DNA of 64,000 nucleotides, taken from positions 1,860,001 to 1,924,000 of the forward strand of contig NZ_CP013341.1 in the NCBI RefSeq assembly GCF_001455205.1, read 5' to 3'. The DNA comes from Nitrosomonas ureae (GTDB lineage: Bacteria; Pseudomonadota; Gammaproteobacteria; Burkholderiales; Nitrosomonadaceae). Under the pieces are notes generated by a model. The model did no database searches. It saw nothing but the letters and a program-made list of their open reading frames with translations, and was not told the DNA's origin. Both the position numbers and the translations under genes were made by a program. This document shows positions 18,160 through 28,410 of the stretch, piece by piece (position 1 is the stretch's first letter; each line of letters begins with the position of its first letter).

Positions 18160-20715
18160 TTAACTGTCATTATCATCTTCGCTTTCCACCACTCGTTCCA
18201 GACCGGCCAGTTTTTCACCTGCATCCAGATTGATTAGGGTAACCCCTTGCGTAGCGCGGCTCATTTCGCGTACTTCACTGACTCGGGTACGGATTAATAC
18301 GCCGCCGGAAGTGATCAGCATGATTTCGTCATCCGGTTTTACCAGTTTTGCCGTGACAACCTTGCCGTTACGCGCGCTGGTAATGATTGCAATCATACCT
18401 TGCGTGCCGCGGTTATGGCGTGTGTATTCGCTGATCGGAGTACGTTTGCCGTAGCCGTTTTCAGTGGCTGTTAATACTGCGAGATCTTCATTTTCAGCGA
18501 CCAGCATTGATATGACCTTATGTCCTGAACCCAGTTTCATGCCACGCACCCCACGGGCGGTACGCCCCATTGGACGCACATCATTTTCGCTAAAGCGCAT
18601 GGCTTTGCCGTTGTCTGAAAATAGCATCACGTCATGTTTGCCTTCGGTCAATTCGACGCCAATGAGAAAGTCGCCTTCATCCAATCCGATTGCAATAATG
18701 CCGTTATTGCGCGGACGGGAAAATTCCGATAAGGGTGTTTTTTTGACTGTACCAAAAGATGTCGCCATAAAAACAAAACGATTTTCATCAAAGGTTTTGA
18801 CCGGCAGAATCGCATTGATTTTTTCGCCCTCTTCCAGTTGCACCCAGTTGATAATCGGCTTTCCACGGGATTGCCGACCGCCTTGCGGTACCTCATATAC
18901 CTTGATCCAATACACACGTCCCAAACTTGAAAAGCACAGGATATAATCATGCGTGTTGGCAATGAACAATTTGTCAATAAAGTCATCTTCCTTGGTACTG
19001 GTTGCCAGCTTGCCACGTCCGCCACGTTTTTGTGCGCGGTAATCATCCAGCAATTGGGATTTGATATAGCCAGTATGCGACAGTGTAACGACTACATCTG
19101 CCGGCGTGATCAAATCTTCCATACTTAAATCTTGTGTATCGACAACGATTTCACTGCGACGCTTGTCACCGAATTGTTGTTTGATTGTATCCAGTTCTTC
19201 GGTAATGATTTGAGTGATGCGTTCTGGGTTTGCCAGAATGTCGAGATAGTCAATAATCTTTTCAATGACATCTTTATATTCATCAACAATCTTTTCTTGT
19301 TCCAAACCGGTGAGGCGTTGCAAACGTAATTCCAGAATGGCCTGTGCTTGGGCATCAGATAAATGATAGCCTTGCGCTTTTAGTCCGAACACGTCATCCA
19401 AGCCTTCCGGACGTAGTGCATTAGCGTCCGCCATTGCGCGCGTCAGCATTTCTTCAACCAATTGGGAATGCCAGACTTTTGCCATTAGCGCTTCTTTGGC
19501 GTCAGCCGGTGTTGGTGCAGCCTTGATCAAGGTGATAATTTCATCAACATTGGATAGTGCGACTGCCAGGCCTTCGAGTAAATGGCCGCGTTCCCGAGCC
19601 TTTTTCAGTTCGAATACTGTGCGGCGCGTAACAACTTCACGGCGGTGACGCAGAAAAGCGTCTAGAATTTGCTTTAAATTTAACAATCGTGGCTGACCAT
19701 CGAGCAAGGCGACCATATTCATACCAAACGTATCTTGCATTTGTGTTTCTTTATACAAGTTGTTCAGAATGACCTCAGGCATTTCTCCGCGTTTCAGCTC
19801 AATAACGACGCGCATGCCCGATTTGTCGGATTCGTCACGTAAATCGGAGATGCCTTCGATTTTTTTATCGCGAACCAACTCTCCGATACGGATGAGTAAG
19901 TTCGCTTTGTTAACTTGATAGGGTAATTCGTCAATGATGATAGATTGACGACTGCCTTTCTCCAGATCTTCGAAGTGCGTGCGCGCACGCATAACAACAC
20001 GACCGCGGCCCGTACGATAGCCGTCTCGTACACCATTTACACCATAAATAATGCCGGCAGTGGGAAAATCTGGTGCCGGTATTAGATCAATAAGCTCATC
20101 AATGCTGATATCCGGATTTTTGAGCAGAGCTAGGCAGGCTTCTACTACTTCATTGAGGTTGTGTGGCGGAATATTGGTTGCCATGCCCACGGCGATACCA
20201 GATGAGCCGTTGATTAGCAGATTGGGGATCTTCGCCGGTAGTATTAGAGGCTCTTTTTCGGAGTCATCATAATTGGGACCGAAATTGACTGTTTCCTTGT
20301 CAAGATCAACCAGCAATTCATGTGCGATACGTGACATGCGGATCTCGGTATAACGCATGGCAGCAGCGTTATCACCATCTACTGAACCGAAGTTGCCTTG
20401 TCCATCAATGAGCATATAGCGCAACGAAAAGTCCTGTGCCATGCGTACAATAGTGTCATAAACAGCAGTATCGCCGTGAGGATGGTATTTACCAATGACA
20501 TCACCGACGATACGTGCAGACTTTTTGTACGGTCTGTTCCAGTCGTTGGAAAGTTCATGCATGGCAAATAATACGCGCCGGTGAACCGGTTTTAAGCCGT
20601 CACGAACATCAGGCAAGGCACGACCTACAATCACACTCATCGCGTAATCAAGGTAGGAACGTCGCATTTCTTCTTCAAGGCTGATGGGCAGAGTTTCCTT
20701 GGCGAATTGATTCAT
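18160..20715 (-). CDS. gyrA: DNA gyrase subunit A
   Basis: 851 residues. The winged-helix/tower part carries the active-site tyrosine Y122 in MRYTEIRM, and the quinolone-region positions read T83 and D87 (HPHGDTAVYDT); Thr at 83 is the natural state in several other genera. The GyrA box QKRGGRGK opens the C-terminal beta-pinwheel, and the protein ends in an acidic tail (ESEDDNDS). With GyrB it introduces negative supercoils. It heads the minus-strand block with serC. Confidence 0.96.
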   Translation of the reverse strand: MNQFAKETLPISLEEEMRRSYLDYAMSVIVGRALPDVRDGLKPVHRRVLFAMHELSNDWNRPYKKSARIVGDVIGKYHPHGDTAVYDTIVRMAQDFSLRYMLIDGQGNFGSVDGDNAAAMRYTEIRMSRIAHELLVDLDKETVNFGPNYDDSEKEPLILPAKIPNLLINGSSGIAVGMATNIPPHNLNEVVEACLALLKNPDISIDELIDLIPAPDFPTAGIIYGVNGVRDGYRTGRGRVVMRARTHFEDLEKGSRQSIIIDELPYQVNKANLLIRIGELVRDKKIEGISDLRDESDKSGMRVVIELKRGEMPEVILNNLYKETQMQDTFGMNMVALLDGQPRLLNLKQILDAFLRHRREVVTRRTVFELKKARERGHLLEGLAVALSNVDEIITLIKAAPTPADAKEALMAKVWHSQLVEEMLTRAMADANALRPEGLDDVFGLKAQGYHLSDAQAQAILELRLQRLTGLEQEKIVDEYKDVIEKIIDYLDILANPERITQIITEELDTIKQQFGDKRRSEIVVDTQDLSMEDLITPADVVVTLSHTGYIKSQLLDDYRAQKRGGRGKLATSTKEDDFIDKLFIANTHDYILCFSSLGRVYWIKVYEVPQGGRQSRGKPIINWVQLEEGEKINAILPVKTFDENRFVFMATSFGTVKKTPLSEFSRPRNNGIIAIGLDEGDFLIGVELTEGKHDVMLFSDNGKAMRFSENDVRPMGRTARGVRGMKLGSGHKVISMLVAENEDLAVLTATENGYGKRTPISEYTRHNRGTQGMIAIITSARNGKVVTAKLVKPDDEIMLITSGGVLIRTRVSEVREMSRATQGVTLINLDAGEKLAGLERVVESEDDNDS

Positions 20716-21011
20716 ATCTTATGATTTTTGTGAGAACAGCGGGTTATGATGCAGAGGTGTATCTTCTTAAAGTTTAATATAAGAAAATTTATAAACCCCG
20801 ACATTCTAACATGCTGTCATAATTTCTTAGTTCTTTGCATTGTAAAATTGCAAAAATAAGCCAATCATTGGAGAAAAAAGCTTGAAAAAGCAAATTAAAT
20901 AAGTAAACATAATAGTTTTTCCAAATTTTTCTTACTTTTCATGTCTGATTGAGTCAGGACACATAAATTGAATTTTCCAACTAAAATTAAACTAAATGCG
21001 AGTGTAGTGCT
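20716..21011. other. Divergent intergenic region between gyrA and argD
   Basis: 296 bases that must hold the promoters for gyrA (minus) and argD (plus). It is AT-rich. TTGAAA at 20882-20887 and CATAAT at 20908-20913 are 20 bases apart, too far for a normal promoter. I could not single out an ArgR box by eye. Confidence 0.4.
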
Positions 21012-22184
21012 GTGTCTAATTTGATGAATACTTATTCGCGGTTACCCGTCACCTTTGTAAAAGGTGACGGGGTGTGGTTATGGGATGATCGTGGCGAGCG
21101 GTATTTGGATGCGTTGGCCGGTGTTGCTGTGTGTGGATTGGGGCATTGTCATCCAAGATTGACCAAAGCTATCTGTGAGCAAGCCGGAAGGTTAATCCAT
21201 ACATCTAATCTTTATGGTATTCAGAAGCAGGGACGATTGGCTGATCGTCTGATCGAACTATCAGGTATGGATAATGCATTCTTTTGCAATTCCGGGGCCG
21301 AGGCTAATGAGGCGGCGATAAAACTAGCCCGTTTGCATGGGCATAATAAAGGAATTTCCTTGCCCACTATTGTAGTAATGGAGCGTTCATTTCATGGGCG
21401 TACCATGGCAACCTTGACGGCTAGCGGGAATCGTAAGGTGCAAGCGGGATTTGAACCTCTGTTGTCGGGATTTGTACGTGTTCCCTATAACAGCATGGAG
21501 GCGATCACGCAAGTTGCTGCTAACAATAAGGATGTTGTGGCGGTGCTGGTGGAGCCTTTTCAGGGTGAGGGTGGGGTTAATATTCCTGAAGTGTATTATT
21601 TGCGGAAATTGCGCGATTTATGCGATCAGAATGGATGGTTTTTGATGCTGGATGAGATACAGTCCGGGATCGGGCGTAGTGGGAAGTGGTTCGCATTTCA
21701 GCATAGCCATATCATGCCGGATGTAATAACGCTGGCTAAGGGTTTGGCGGGGGGGGTTCCGATCGGCGCTTGTTTGGCTAGAGGCGTGGCTGCGGAAGTT
21801 TTCAAGCCGGGTAATCATGCTTCTACCTTTGGAGGCAATCCGCTGGCTTGCGCTGCTGCAATTGAAACTCTCAATGTGATTACGGATGCAAATCTTCTTG
21901 ACCATGTTACCGAATTGGGTAATTTTATACGTGAAAGACTTAAGAAACAGCTAATTGACGTTGCCGGAGTCGTACAGATCAGAGGTCAAGGTTTGATCAT
22001 AGGTATTGAGCTTTCAGTGCCTTGTGTTGAGTTGGTACAGAAAGCCTTGGAGAAAAAATTATTGATTAACGTAACATCCGATAAAGTGGTGCGATTGCTG
22101 CCTGCGTTTGTGATGCAGCAAAACGAAGCTGAACAGGTGGTTGATATTACTTGCTCATTAATAAGGGAGTTTTTTAATAACTAA
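21012..22184 (+). CDS. argD: Acetylornithine aminotransferase
   Basis: 390 residues, class III aminotransferase with the PLP lysine K243 in TLAKGLAGGVPIGA and conserved NSGAEANEAAIKLAR and FHGRT. It makes N-acetylornithine in arginine synthesis and may also serve lysine synthesis. The start is GTG at 21012 (an ATG lies 12 bases on). It contains a run of eight G in the GLAGGVP codons without a frame break. argF and argG follow on the same strand. Confidence 0.93.
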   Translation: MSNLMNTYSRLPVTFVKGDGVWLWDDRGERYLDALAGVAVCGLGHCHPRLTKAICEQAGRLIHTSNLYGIQKQGRLADRLIELSGMDNAFFCNSGAEANEAAIKLARLHGHNKGISLPTIVVMERSFHGRTMATLTASGNRKVQAGFEPLLSGFVRVPYNSMEAITQVAANNKDVVAVLVEPFQGEGGVNIPEVYYLRKLRDLCDQNGWFLMLDEIQSGIGRSGKWFAFQHSHIMPDVITLAKGLAGGVPIGACLARGVAAEVFKPGNHASTFGGNPLACAAAIETLNVITDANLLDHVTELGNFIRERLKKQLIDVAGVVQIRGQGLIIGIELSVPCVELVQKALEKKLLINVTSDKVVRLLPAFVMQQNEAEQVVDITCSLIREFFNN

Positions 22185-22228
22185 TCAGCTTGCATCTGTG
22201 TAATGACTGATTGGTTATTTATTTTATT

Positions 22229-23155
22229 ATGCAATTTAAGCATTTTCTGAAATTTAATGATTTCTGCCGCGATGAATATGAATATCTGTTTGAACGTGCG
22301 CGCTGGATAAAAAAGGAATTCAAACAATACCGGCAATACTGGCCATTGAATGATCGAACATTGGCGATGATTTTTGACAAAAATTCGACGCGTACACGGT
22401 TATCATTTGAAGCGGGTATGCATCAATTGGGTGGTGCGGCCATTTACCTGTCAACACGGGATACACAGCTGGGGCGTGGGGAACCTGTAGAGGATGCTGC
22501 ACGAGTGATTTCGCGCATGGTCGATCTGATTATGATCCGAACTTATCAACATGACACGATTAAGCGCTTTGCTGAGAATTCGAGAGTTCCGGTAATCAAT
22601 GGTTTAACTGATGAATATCATCCGTGCCAAATCATGAGCGATATTTTTACTTATATCGAATACAGAGGCAGCATAGAAGAAAAAACTGTAGCATGGATCG
22701 GTGATTCCAACAATATGTGCAATACTTGGTTGCAAGCAGCTGAAATTTTTAATTTTCAAGTGCATGTATCAACACCGCCAGGCTACGATATTAATCCTGA
22801 GCGGATAGGGTTAAATGGTACTGCGCATTATGAAATCTATACGAATCCTCGCGAAGCTGTAAAGAGTGCGGATCTTGTTACCACAGATGTGTGGACGAGT
22901 ATGGGATTCGAGGAAGAAATCGAGCAAAGAAAAAATGATTTTGCTGCATTTTGTGTCAATAAGGAAATGATGTCTTTGGCTAAATCAGATGCGTTATTTA
23001 TGCACTGTTTGCCAGCACATCGTGGAGAAGAAGTAAGCGCCGAAGTTTTGGATGGGCCGCAATCGGTAGTATGGGATGAAGCAGAAAATCGGCTCCATAC
23101 GCAAAAGGCGCTTATGGAGTATTTGCTACTGGGTAAAATAAATACTGGAATATAG
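22229..23155 (+). CDS. argF: Ornithine carbamoyltransferase
   Basis: 308 residues. The carbamoyl-phosphate loop STRTR (in KNSTRTRLSFEAGM), the HPCQ motif and the ornithine-site HCLPAHRG are all intact. It makes citrulline from ornithine and carbamoyl phosphate. ATG at 22229 (MQFKHFLKFND) matches the family start; the TTG at 22211 is less likely. It lies 44 bases after argD. Confidence 0.95.
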   Translation: MQFKHFLKFNDFCRDEYEYLFERARWIKKEFKQYRQYWPLNDRTLAMIFDKNSTRTRLSFEAGMHQLGGAAIYLSTRDTQLGRGEPVEDAARVISRMVDLIMIRTYQHDTIKRFAENSRVPVINGLTDEYHPCQIMSDIFTYIEYRGSIEEKTVAWIGDSNNMCNTWLQAAEIFNFQVHVSTPPGYDINPERIGLNGTAHYEIYTNPREAVKSADLVTTDVWTSMGFEEEIEQRKNDFAAFCVNKEMMSLAKSDALFMHCLPAHRGEEVSAEVLDGPQSVVWDEAENRLHTQKALMEYLLLGKINTGI

Positions 23156-23228
23156 AATGATTTGGAATTTTTAGTGGGCGTATTTATCTGCTTGAATTTG
23201 CTATATAAAAACATGATAAGAAAGAATA

Positions 23229-24440
23229 ATGAAAAAAATAAATAAAGTAGTTTTGGCGTTCTCGGGAGGGCTGGATACATCAGTTATCTTGAAGTGGTTG
23301 CAAGATACCTATCAATGTGAAGTGGTGACATTTACTGCTGACATTGGGCAAGGCGAAGAAGTTGAGCCGGCGCGCGCAAAAGCAAAGCAGCTTGGAGTCA
23401 AGGAAATTTACATTGATGATTTGCGTGAAGAATTCGTGCGCGATTTTGTTTTTCCTATGTTTCGGGCCAATACGATCTATGAAGGAGAGTATTTGCTGGG
23501 TACAAGTATTGCGCGCCCATTAATCGCAAAGCGGCAGATTGAAATTGCCAAAGAAACTGGTGCCGATGCGGTTTCCCATGGCGCTACAGGGAAAGGTAAT
23601 GATCAAGTACGTTTTGAACTAGGATATTATGCATTGCAGCCGGATATCCAGGTAATTGCACCTTGGCGCGAATGGAATTTAACTTCCAGAGAAAAATTGC
23701 TGCAATATGCCGAGCAACATAATATTCCGGTTGAGATGAAAAAGAAGACTGGTTCACCTTATAGCATGGATGCGAATTTACTACATATTTCTTATGAAGG
23801 GAGAGTGCTCGAGGATCCTGCGGTTGAACCGGAAGAGTTAATGTGGCGTTGGAGTGTATCACCTGAAAAAGCGCCGGATGTGCCTGAGTATTTAGATGTG
23901 GAGTTTAGATGCGGAGATGTTGTCGCATTAAATGGTGTTGAATTATCGCCAGCCAGGGTATTGGAAAAACTTAATACGCTAGGCGGTAAGAACGGGATCG
24001 GCAGATTAGATTTAGTGGAAAATCGGTATGTTGGTATGAAATCGCGAGGGTGCTATGAGACCCCTGGTGGATCCATTTTGCTGCGTGCACATCGTGCAAT
24101 GGAATCAATTACTTTGGATCGAGAGGTTGCTCACTTAAAAGATGATTTAATGCCTCGCTACGCTGAGCTAATTTACAATGGTTATTGGTGGAGCCCGGAG
24201 CGCAGAATGCTGCAAGTCCTGATAGATGCGAGTCAGGAAAGAGTAAATGGATGGGTGAGGTTAAAGTTGTATAAAGGAAATATCACTGTAGTTGGTAGAG
24301 ATTCTCATACTGATTCATTATTTGATCCAAATATTGCAACATTTGAAGATGACGCCGGAGCTTACAATCAGAGAGATGCGGCAGGATTCATTAAACTTAA
24401 CGCCTTGAGGTTGCGTATTGCAGCCAAGCGCCAGCGCTAG
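23229..24440 (+). CDS. argG: Argininosuccinate synthase
   Basis: 403 residues. The ATP PP-loop AFSGGLDTS is at the N-terminus and the aspartate/citrulline segments (SHGATGKGNDQVRFE, TGSPYSMDANLLHIS) follow. It condenses citrulline with aspartate using ATP. The gap to argF is 73 bases, so the three arg genes probably form one operon; argH is not in this stretch. Confidence 0.96.
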   Translation: MKKINKVVLAFSGGLDTSVILKWLQDTYQCEVVTFTADIGQGEEVEPARAKAKQLGVKEIYIDDLREEFVRDFVFPMFRANTIYEGEYLLGTSIARPLIAKRQIEIAKETGADAVSHGATGKGNDQVRFELGYYALQPDIQVIAPWREWNLTSREKLLQYAEQHNIPVEMKKKTGSPYSMDANLLHISYEGRVLEDPAVEPEELMWRWSVSPEKAPDVPEYLDVEFRCGDVVALNGVELSPARVLEKLNTLGGKNGIGRLDLVENRYVGMKSRGCYETPGGSILLRAHRAMESITLDREVAHLKDDLMPRYAELIYNGYWWSPERRMLQVLIDASQERVNGWVRLKLYKGNITVVGRDSHTDSLFDPNIATFEDDAGAYNQRDAAGFIKLNALRLRIAAKRQR

Positions 24441-24537
24441 CCGATCTAATTAATTTAATTGAAAGATCAGGTCTGTGACATGAAGTGCGGCAGCGTACGT
24501 AAGAATCAGGATTATTTATTCATTTGATCTTAATAAA

Positions 24538-25023
24538 ATGCCAACATTTGATATAGTTTCGGAAGTTGATAAGCAAGAAGTCAAGAATGTAACTGATCAA
24601 GTTAATAAGGAAGTAAATACTCGTTTTGACTTCAAAGGCTCGGATGCGAGAGTGGAGCAAGTTGATTATCAATTAACGATATTCGCGGATGATGAATTTA
24701 AATTGGAGCAAGTTTTAGATATCCTCAGAACTAAATTGACAAAACGGAGTATAGATGTGCGATGTTTGGATAAGGGGCGGATTGATAAAATAAGCGGGAA
24801 CAAAGTAAAGCAATTAGTAACGGTTAAAACCGGGGTGGAAACAGAACTGGCTAAAAAAATAATAAAAGGTATTAAAGATAGTAAGCTCAAAGTGCAAGCC
24901 AGTATCCAAGGGGAAGTGGTGCGTGTGAGCGGTGCAAAGAAAGACGTATTGCAGGAAGTAATAAAATTAATAAAAAAAACTATTGATAATTTTCCATTGC
25001 AGTTTCATAACTTCAGAGATTAA
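24538..25023 (+). CDS. yajQ: YajQ-family nucleotide-binding protein
   Basis: 161 residues, beginning MPTFDIVSEVD and ending QFHNFRD as the family does; two ferredoxin-like halves with DFKGSDARVE. YajQ proteins bind nucleotides, and some have been reported as c-di-GMP receptors. The gene is rich in ATA/AAA codons, marking the start of the AT-rich part of the window. It sits 97 bases after argG and before the ribosomal block. Confidence 0.93.
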   Translation: MPTFDIVSEVDKQEVKNVTDQVNKEVNTRFDFKGSDARVEQVDYQLTIFADDEFKLEQVLDILRTKLTKRSIDVRCLDKGRIDKISGNKVKQLVTVKTGVETELAKKIIKGIKDSKLKVQASIQGEVVRVSGAKKDVLQEVIKLIKKTIDNFPLQFHNFRD

Positions 25024-25036
25024 TAAAGACCGTTGA

Positions 25037-25057
25037 TTTTTTATATGATATAAAAAA
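25037..25057. repeat. Perfect AT palindrome after yajQ
   Basis: TTTTTTATAT and ATATAAAAAA surround a single G. All pairs are A-T, so as a terminator it would be weak, but it lies just 13 bases after the yajQ stop and could end that transcript. Confidence 0.5.
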
Positions 25058-25117
25058 TGAATGGTAAGACATAGCAAGATGCTGGTAAAATGATGCTATC
25101 TGCTAACGATGTTTATC

Positions 25118-25146
25118 TTGACACAAAAATATAAACCCAATAGAAT
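25118..25146 (+). promoter_or_regulatory. Consensus sigma-70 promoter of the str operon
   Basis: TTGACA at 25118-25123 and TAGAAT at 25141-25146 are separated by exactly 17 bases, the best promoter seen by eye in the window. Transcription should start near 25153, giving an rpsL leader of about 145 bases that includes a terminator-like hairpin. Confidence 0.85.
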
Positions 25147-25255
25147 CCGCTCTCTTTTTTGATGCATCTTTTCTTTTGTGAAAATGAAAATGAAGAGTAA
25201 TAGTAATTAGTTTTTACTTTAATTGATAAAAATAAAATTCAGCAATAGGTTCGTT

Positions 25256-25286
25256 GCGGACGGCTTAAAAGCCGTCGCAGTTTTTT
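25256..25286 (+). terminator. Terminator-like hairpin in the rpsL leader (possible attenuator)
   Basis: GCG-G-ACGGC pairs with GCCGT-CGC around a TTAAAA loop (one bulged G), followed by AG and six T at 25281-25286. The rpsL ribosome site AGGA follows at once at 25287-25290 and the ATG at 25298. The hairpin lies between the promoter at 25118 and the gene, so it could stop part of the transcripts or shape translation initiation. Confidence 0.65.
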
Positions 25287-25297
25287 AGGACATAGAA

Positions 25298-25675
25298 ATG
25301 CCGACAATAAGTCAGTTAGTTCGAAAGCCGCGTATAGCTAAGCGGGTTAAAAGTAGTGTTCCTGCATTAGAGAATAGCCCGCAAAAGCGGGGAGTATGTA
25401 CAAGGGTATATACAACAACGCCAAAGAAGCCAAATTCAGCGTTGCGTAAAGTTGCGAGAGTGAGATTGACTAATGGATTTGAAGTTTCAAGTTATATTGG
25501 CGGCGAAGGACATAATCTTCAGGAGCACTCGGTTGTGTTGATTCGTGGAGGACGTGTCAAAGATTTGCCGGGCGTTCGTTATCACACAGTGAGGGGGAGC
25601 TTGGATACAGCAGGCGTTAAAGATCGTAAGCAGGGAAGATCAAAATATGGTTCCAAGAAACCAAAAACTGCATAG
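25298..25675 (+). CDS. rpsL: 30S ribosomal protein S12
   Basis: 125 residues, normal length. The decoding-site segments TTPKKPNSALRKVARV and GGRVKDLPGVRYH are intact, with lysines at the two classic streptomycin-resistance positions (the sensitive state). First gene of the str cluster rpsL-rpsG-fusA-tuf. Confidence 0.97.
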   Translation: MPTISQLVRKPRIAKRVKSSVPALENSPQKRGVCTRVYTTTPKKPNSALRKVARVRLTNGFEVSSYIGGEGHNLQEHSVVLIRGGRVKDLPGVRYHTVRGSLDTAGVKDRKQGRSKYGSKKPKTA

Positions 25676-25761
25676 TGCATAGTATTTGGTGCATGTGACA
25701 CGAGTATTTTTAGATAGTAAAAAAGCAAGCGGAAAAGTAATAAATCTGATGAGGTTGCATA

Positions 25762-26233
25762 ATGCCAAGACGTAGAGAAGTTCCAAAGCGGGAAATTTTA
25801 CCGGATCCAAAATATCACAATGTAGAGTTGGCAAAATTTGTTAACGTTCTTATGACACGAGGTAAAAAGTCGGTGGCAGAAAGAATTATCTATGGTGCGC
25901 TAGAGCATATTGGAAAAAAAAACTGGAAGTGATCCGCTAGAGGTTTTTACGCAAGCGCTGACCAATGTAAGGCCGATCGTGGAGGTGAAAAGTCGTCGAG
26001 TGGGTGGTGCTAACTATCAGGTTCCTGTTGAAGTGCGTTCTGTCCGGCGTAATGCATTGGCCATGAGGTGGCTTAGAGATGCTGCAAGAAAAAGAAGTGA
26101 GAAGTCAATGGATGCAAGATTGGCAAATGAATTGACTGAGGCGGCTGAAGGCCGTGGGGGCGCAGTTAAGAAACGTGAAGAGGTGCATAGGATGGCGGAG
26201 TCTAATAAGGCATTTTCACATTTTAGATTTTGA
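25762..26233 (+). pseudogene. rpsG: 30S ribosomal protein S7, reading frame shifted by one base (probable sequence error)
   Basis: Translation from ATG 25762 (GAGG at 25751-25754) gives MPRRREVPKREILPDPKYH through YGALEHIG, then meets TGA at 25930-25932. The rest of S7 (EKKTGSDPLEVF to SNKAFSHFRF) continues in another frame. The break lies at GG plus nine A (25912-25922); removing one base there restores 156 residues, the usual S7 length. S7 binds the 16S rRNA 3' domain and is essential, so a real null is implausible. A sequencing or assembly indel is the likeliest cause; frameshifting or transcript slippage on the A run is the alternative. Confidence 0.9.
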
Positions 26234-26289
26234 TCTTAAAAATTAAAAAAGTGTTCATTCATTAATTGAATATCGTAAGGCGTTAAATT

Positions 26290-28379
26290 GTGGCAAGAAA
26301 AACTCCTATAGAGCGTTATAGAAATATCGGTATCATGGCGCATATTGATGCTGGTAAAACGACAACTACTGAGCGCGTGTTATTTTATACCGGTGTGTCA
26401 CATAAATTAGGCGAAGTTCATGATGGTGCGGCAACAATGGATTGGATGGAGCAGGAGCAAGAAAGAGGCATTACGATAACATCGGCTGCGACAACATGTT
26501 TCTGGAAGGGAATGGGCGGTAATTATCCTGAGCACAGAATTAATATCATTGATACGCCAGGGCACGTAGATTTTACTATCGAAGTGGAGCGCTCACTTCG
26601 GGTGTTGGATGGGGCTTGTACCGTTTTTTGTGCCGTGGGGGGGTTCAGCCGCAAACTGAAACAGTTTGGAGACAAGCAAATAAATATCAAGTTCCGCGAC
26701 TTGCATTTGTGAATAAGATGGATCGCTCAGGGGCGAATTTTATGCGTGTTTATGAGCAGATTAAAACACGGCTTAAAGCGGTTCCGGTGCCAATACAGTT
26801 ACCAATAGGAGCCGAAGATAAATTTGAAGGTATAGTAGATTTGGTTAAAATGAAAGCTATTTACTGGGATGATGAAAGCAGGGGAATGAAGTTTGAAGAG
26901 CGTGATATTCCTGAAGCTTTGCTGGTAGATGCGAAAGCGTGGCGTGAAAAAATGTTAGAGTCAGCAGCTGAGGCTAATGAAGACTTGATGAATAAGTATT
27001 TAGAGGGTGGAGATCTGGATATTGCAGAAATAAAGACTGGCTTGCGGGCGCGTACAATCAATAATGAAATAGTGCCAATGATGTGTGGTACCGCCTTTAA
27101 AAATAAAGGAGTTCAGGCAATGTTGGATGCGGTCATAGATTATATGCCTTCGCCAACAGATATCTTGGCAGTGCAAGGTGAAAATGAAAATGGTGAGCCT
27201 GATAAGAGAAGAGCTGATGATGACGAGCCCTTTTCGGCGCTGGCATTCAAGATAGCAACGGATCCATACGTAGGGCAGCTTATTTTCTTCAGGGTATACT
27301 CGGGTATTGTGGTTTCAGGCGATACAGTTTATAACCCGATAAAGGGAAGAAAAGAAAGAATTGGTAGAATATTACAAATGCATGCAAATCAGCGCGAAGA
27401 GATTAAAGAAGTGCGCGCAGGAGATATTGCTGCGGCAGTGGGTTTGAAAGATGTGGTTACCGGCGATACATTGTGTGATTCCCAGAATGTAATAACTCTA
27501 GAAAGAATGGATTTCCCAGAACCTGTAATTCATGTTGCAGTTGAACCAAAAACAAAAATGGATCAAGAAAAAATGGGTATAGCGCTTAATAGGCTAGCTC
27601 AAGAAGATCCATCTTTTAGAGTTAGAACAGATGAGGAATCTGGGCAAACAATTATTTCTGGAATGGGTGAACTTCATCTTGAGATCATTGTTGATCGCAT
27701 GAAACGTGAGTTTGGCGTAGAGGCGAATGTAGGAGCGCCGCAAGTGGCTTATCGTGAAGCGATAAAGAAATTAGTCGAGATTGAAGGGAAGTTTGTAAAG
27801 CAATCTGGGGGGCGTGGACAATATGGCCATGTTTGGTTAAGGATGGAGCCCAATGAAACCGGTAAGGGTTTTGAATTTGTGGATGAAATTAAGGGTGGTG
27901 CCGTTCCGCGAGAATACATACCGGCAGTTGAAAAAGGATTACTGGAAACGTTGCCAAGCGGTGTGTTGGCAGGATATCCTGTTGTAGATGTAAGGGTTAT
28001 TCTTTTTGATGGTTCGTATCATGATGTGGATTCAAATGAAAATGCCTTTAAAATGGCTGCATCAATAGCATTTAAGGATGGTATGCGTAAGGCTAATCCG
28101 GTCCTGTTAGAACCCATGATGGCTGTGGAAGTGGAAACACCGGAAGATTTTATGGGGAATGTCGTGGGAGATTTGTCATCAAGACGCGGTATGATACAAG
28201 GAATGGAGGATATTCCCGGTTTTAAAGTTATTCGAGCTGAAGTGCCTCTTGCAGAAATGTTTGGTTATTCAACAGCTTTAAGATCTGCAACACAGGGAAG
28301 AGCGACTTATTCGATGGAGTTTAAGCATTATTCAGAAGCGCCAAAGAATGTGGCGGAAGCCATAATAAATAAAAAGTAG
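26290..28379 (+). pseudogene. fusA: Elongation factor G, reading frame shifted by one base (probable sequence error)
   Basis: From GTG 26290 the frame gives the G domain (MARKTPIERYRNIGIMAHIDAGKTTTTE, IDTPGHVDFTIEVE) up to AVGG, then goes out of frame and stops at 26712. The correct continuation VQPQTETVWRQANKY and the whole remainder to the stop at 28379 are in another frame. The break is at seven G (26637-26643); eight G would restore 696 residues, normal for EF-G. EF-G drives ribosomal translocation and is essential, and this is the second such break in a row after rpsG, which points to sequence error. Confidence 0.9.
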
Positions 28380-28410
28380 TGAAATTGTTTAGGGTGTAAA
28401 AGGATAAGAC

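Noticed and set aside
20882..20913. TTGAAA and CATAAT as the argD promoter
   Set aside because: The 20-base spacing is too long for a sigma-70 promoter.
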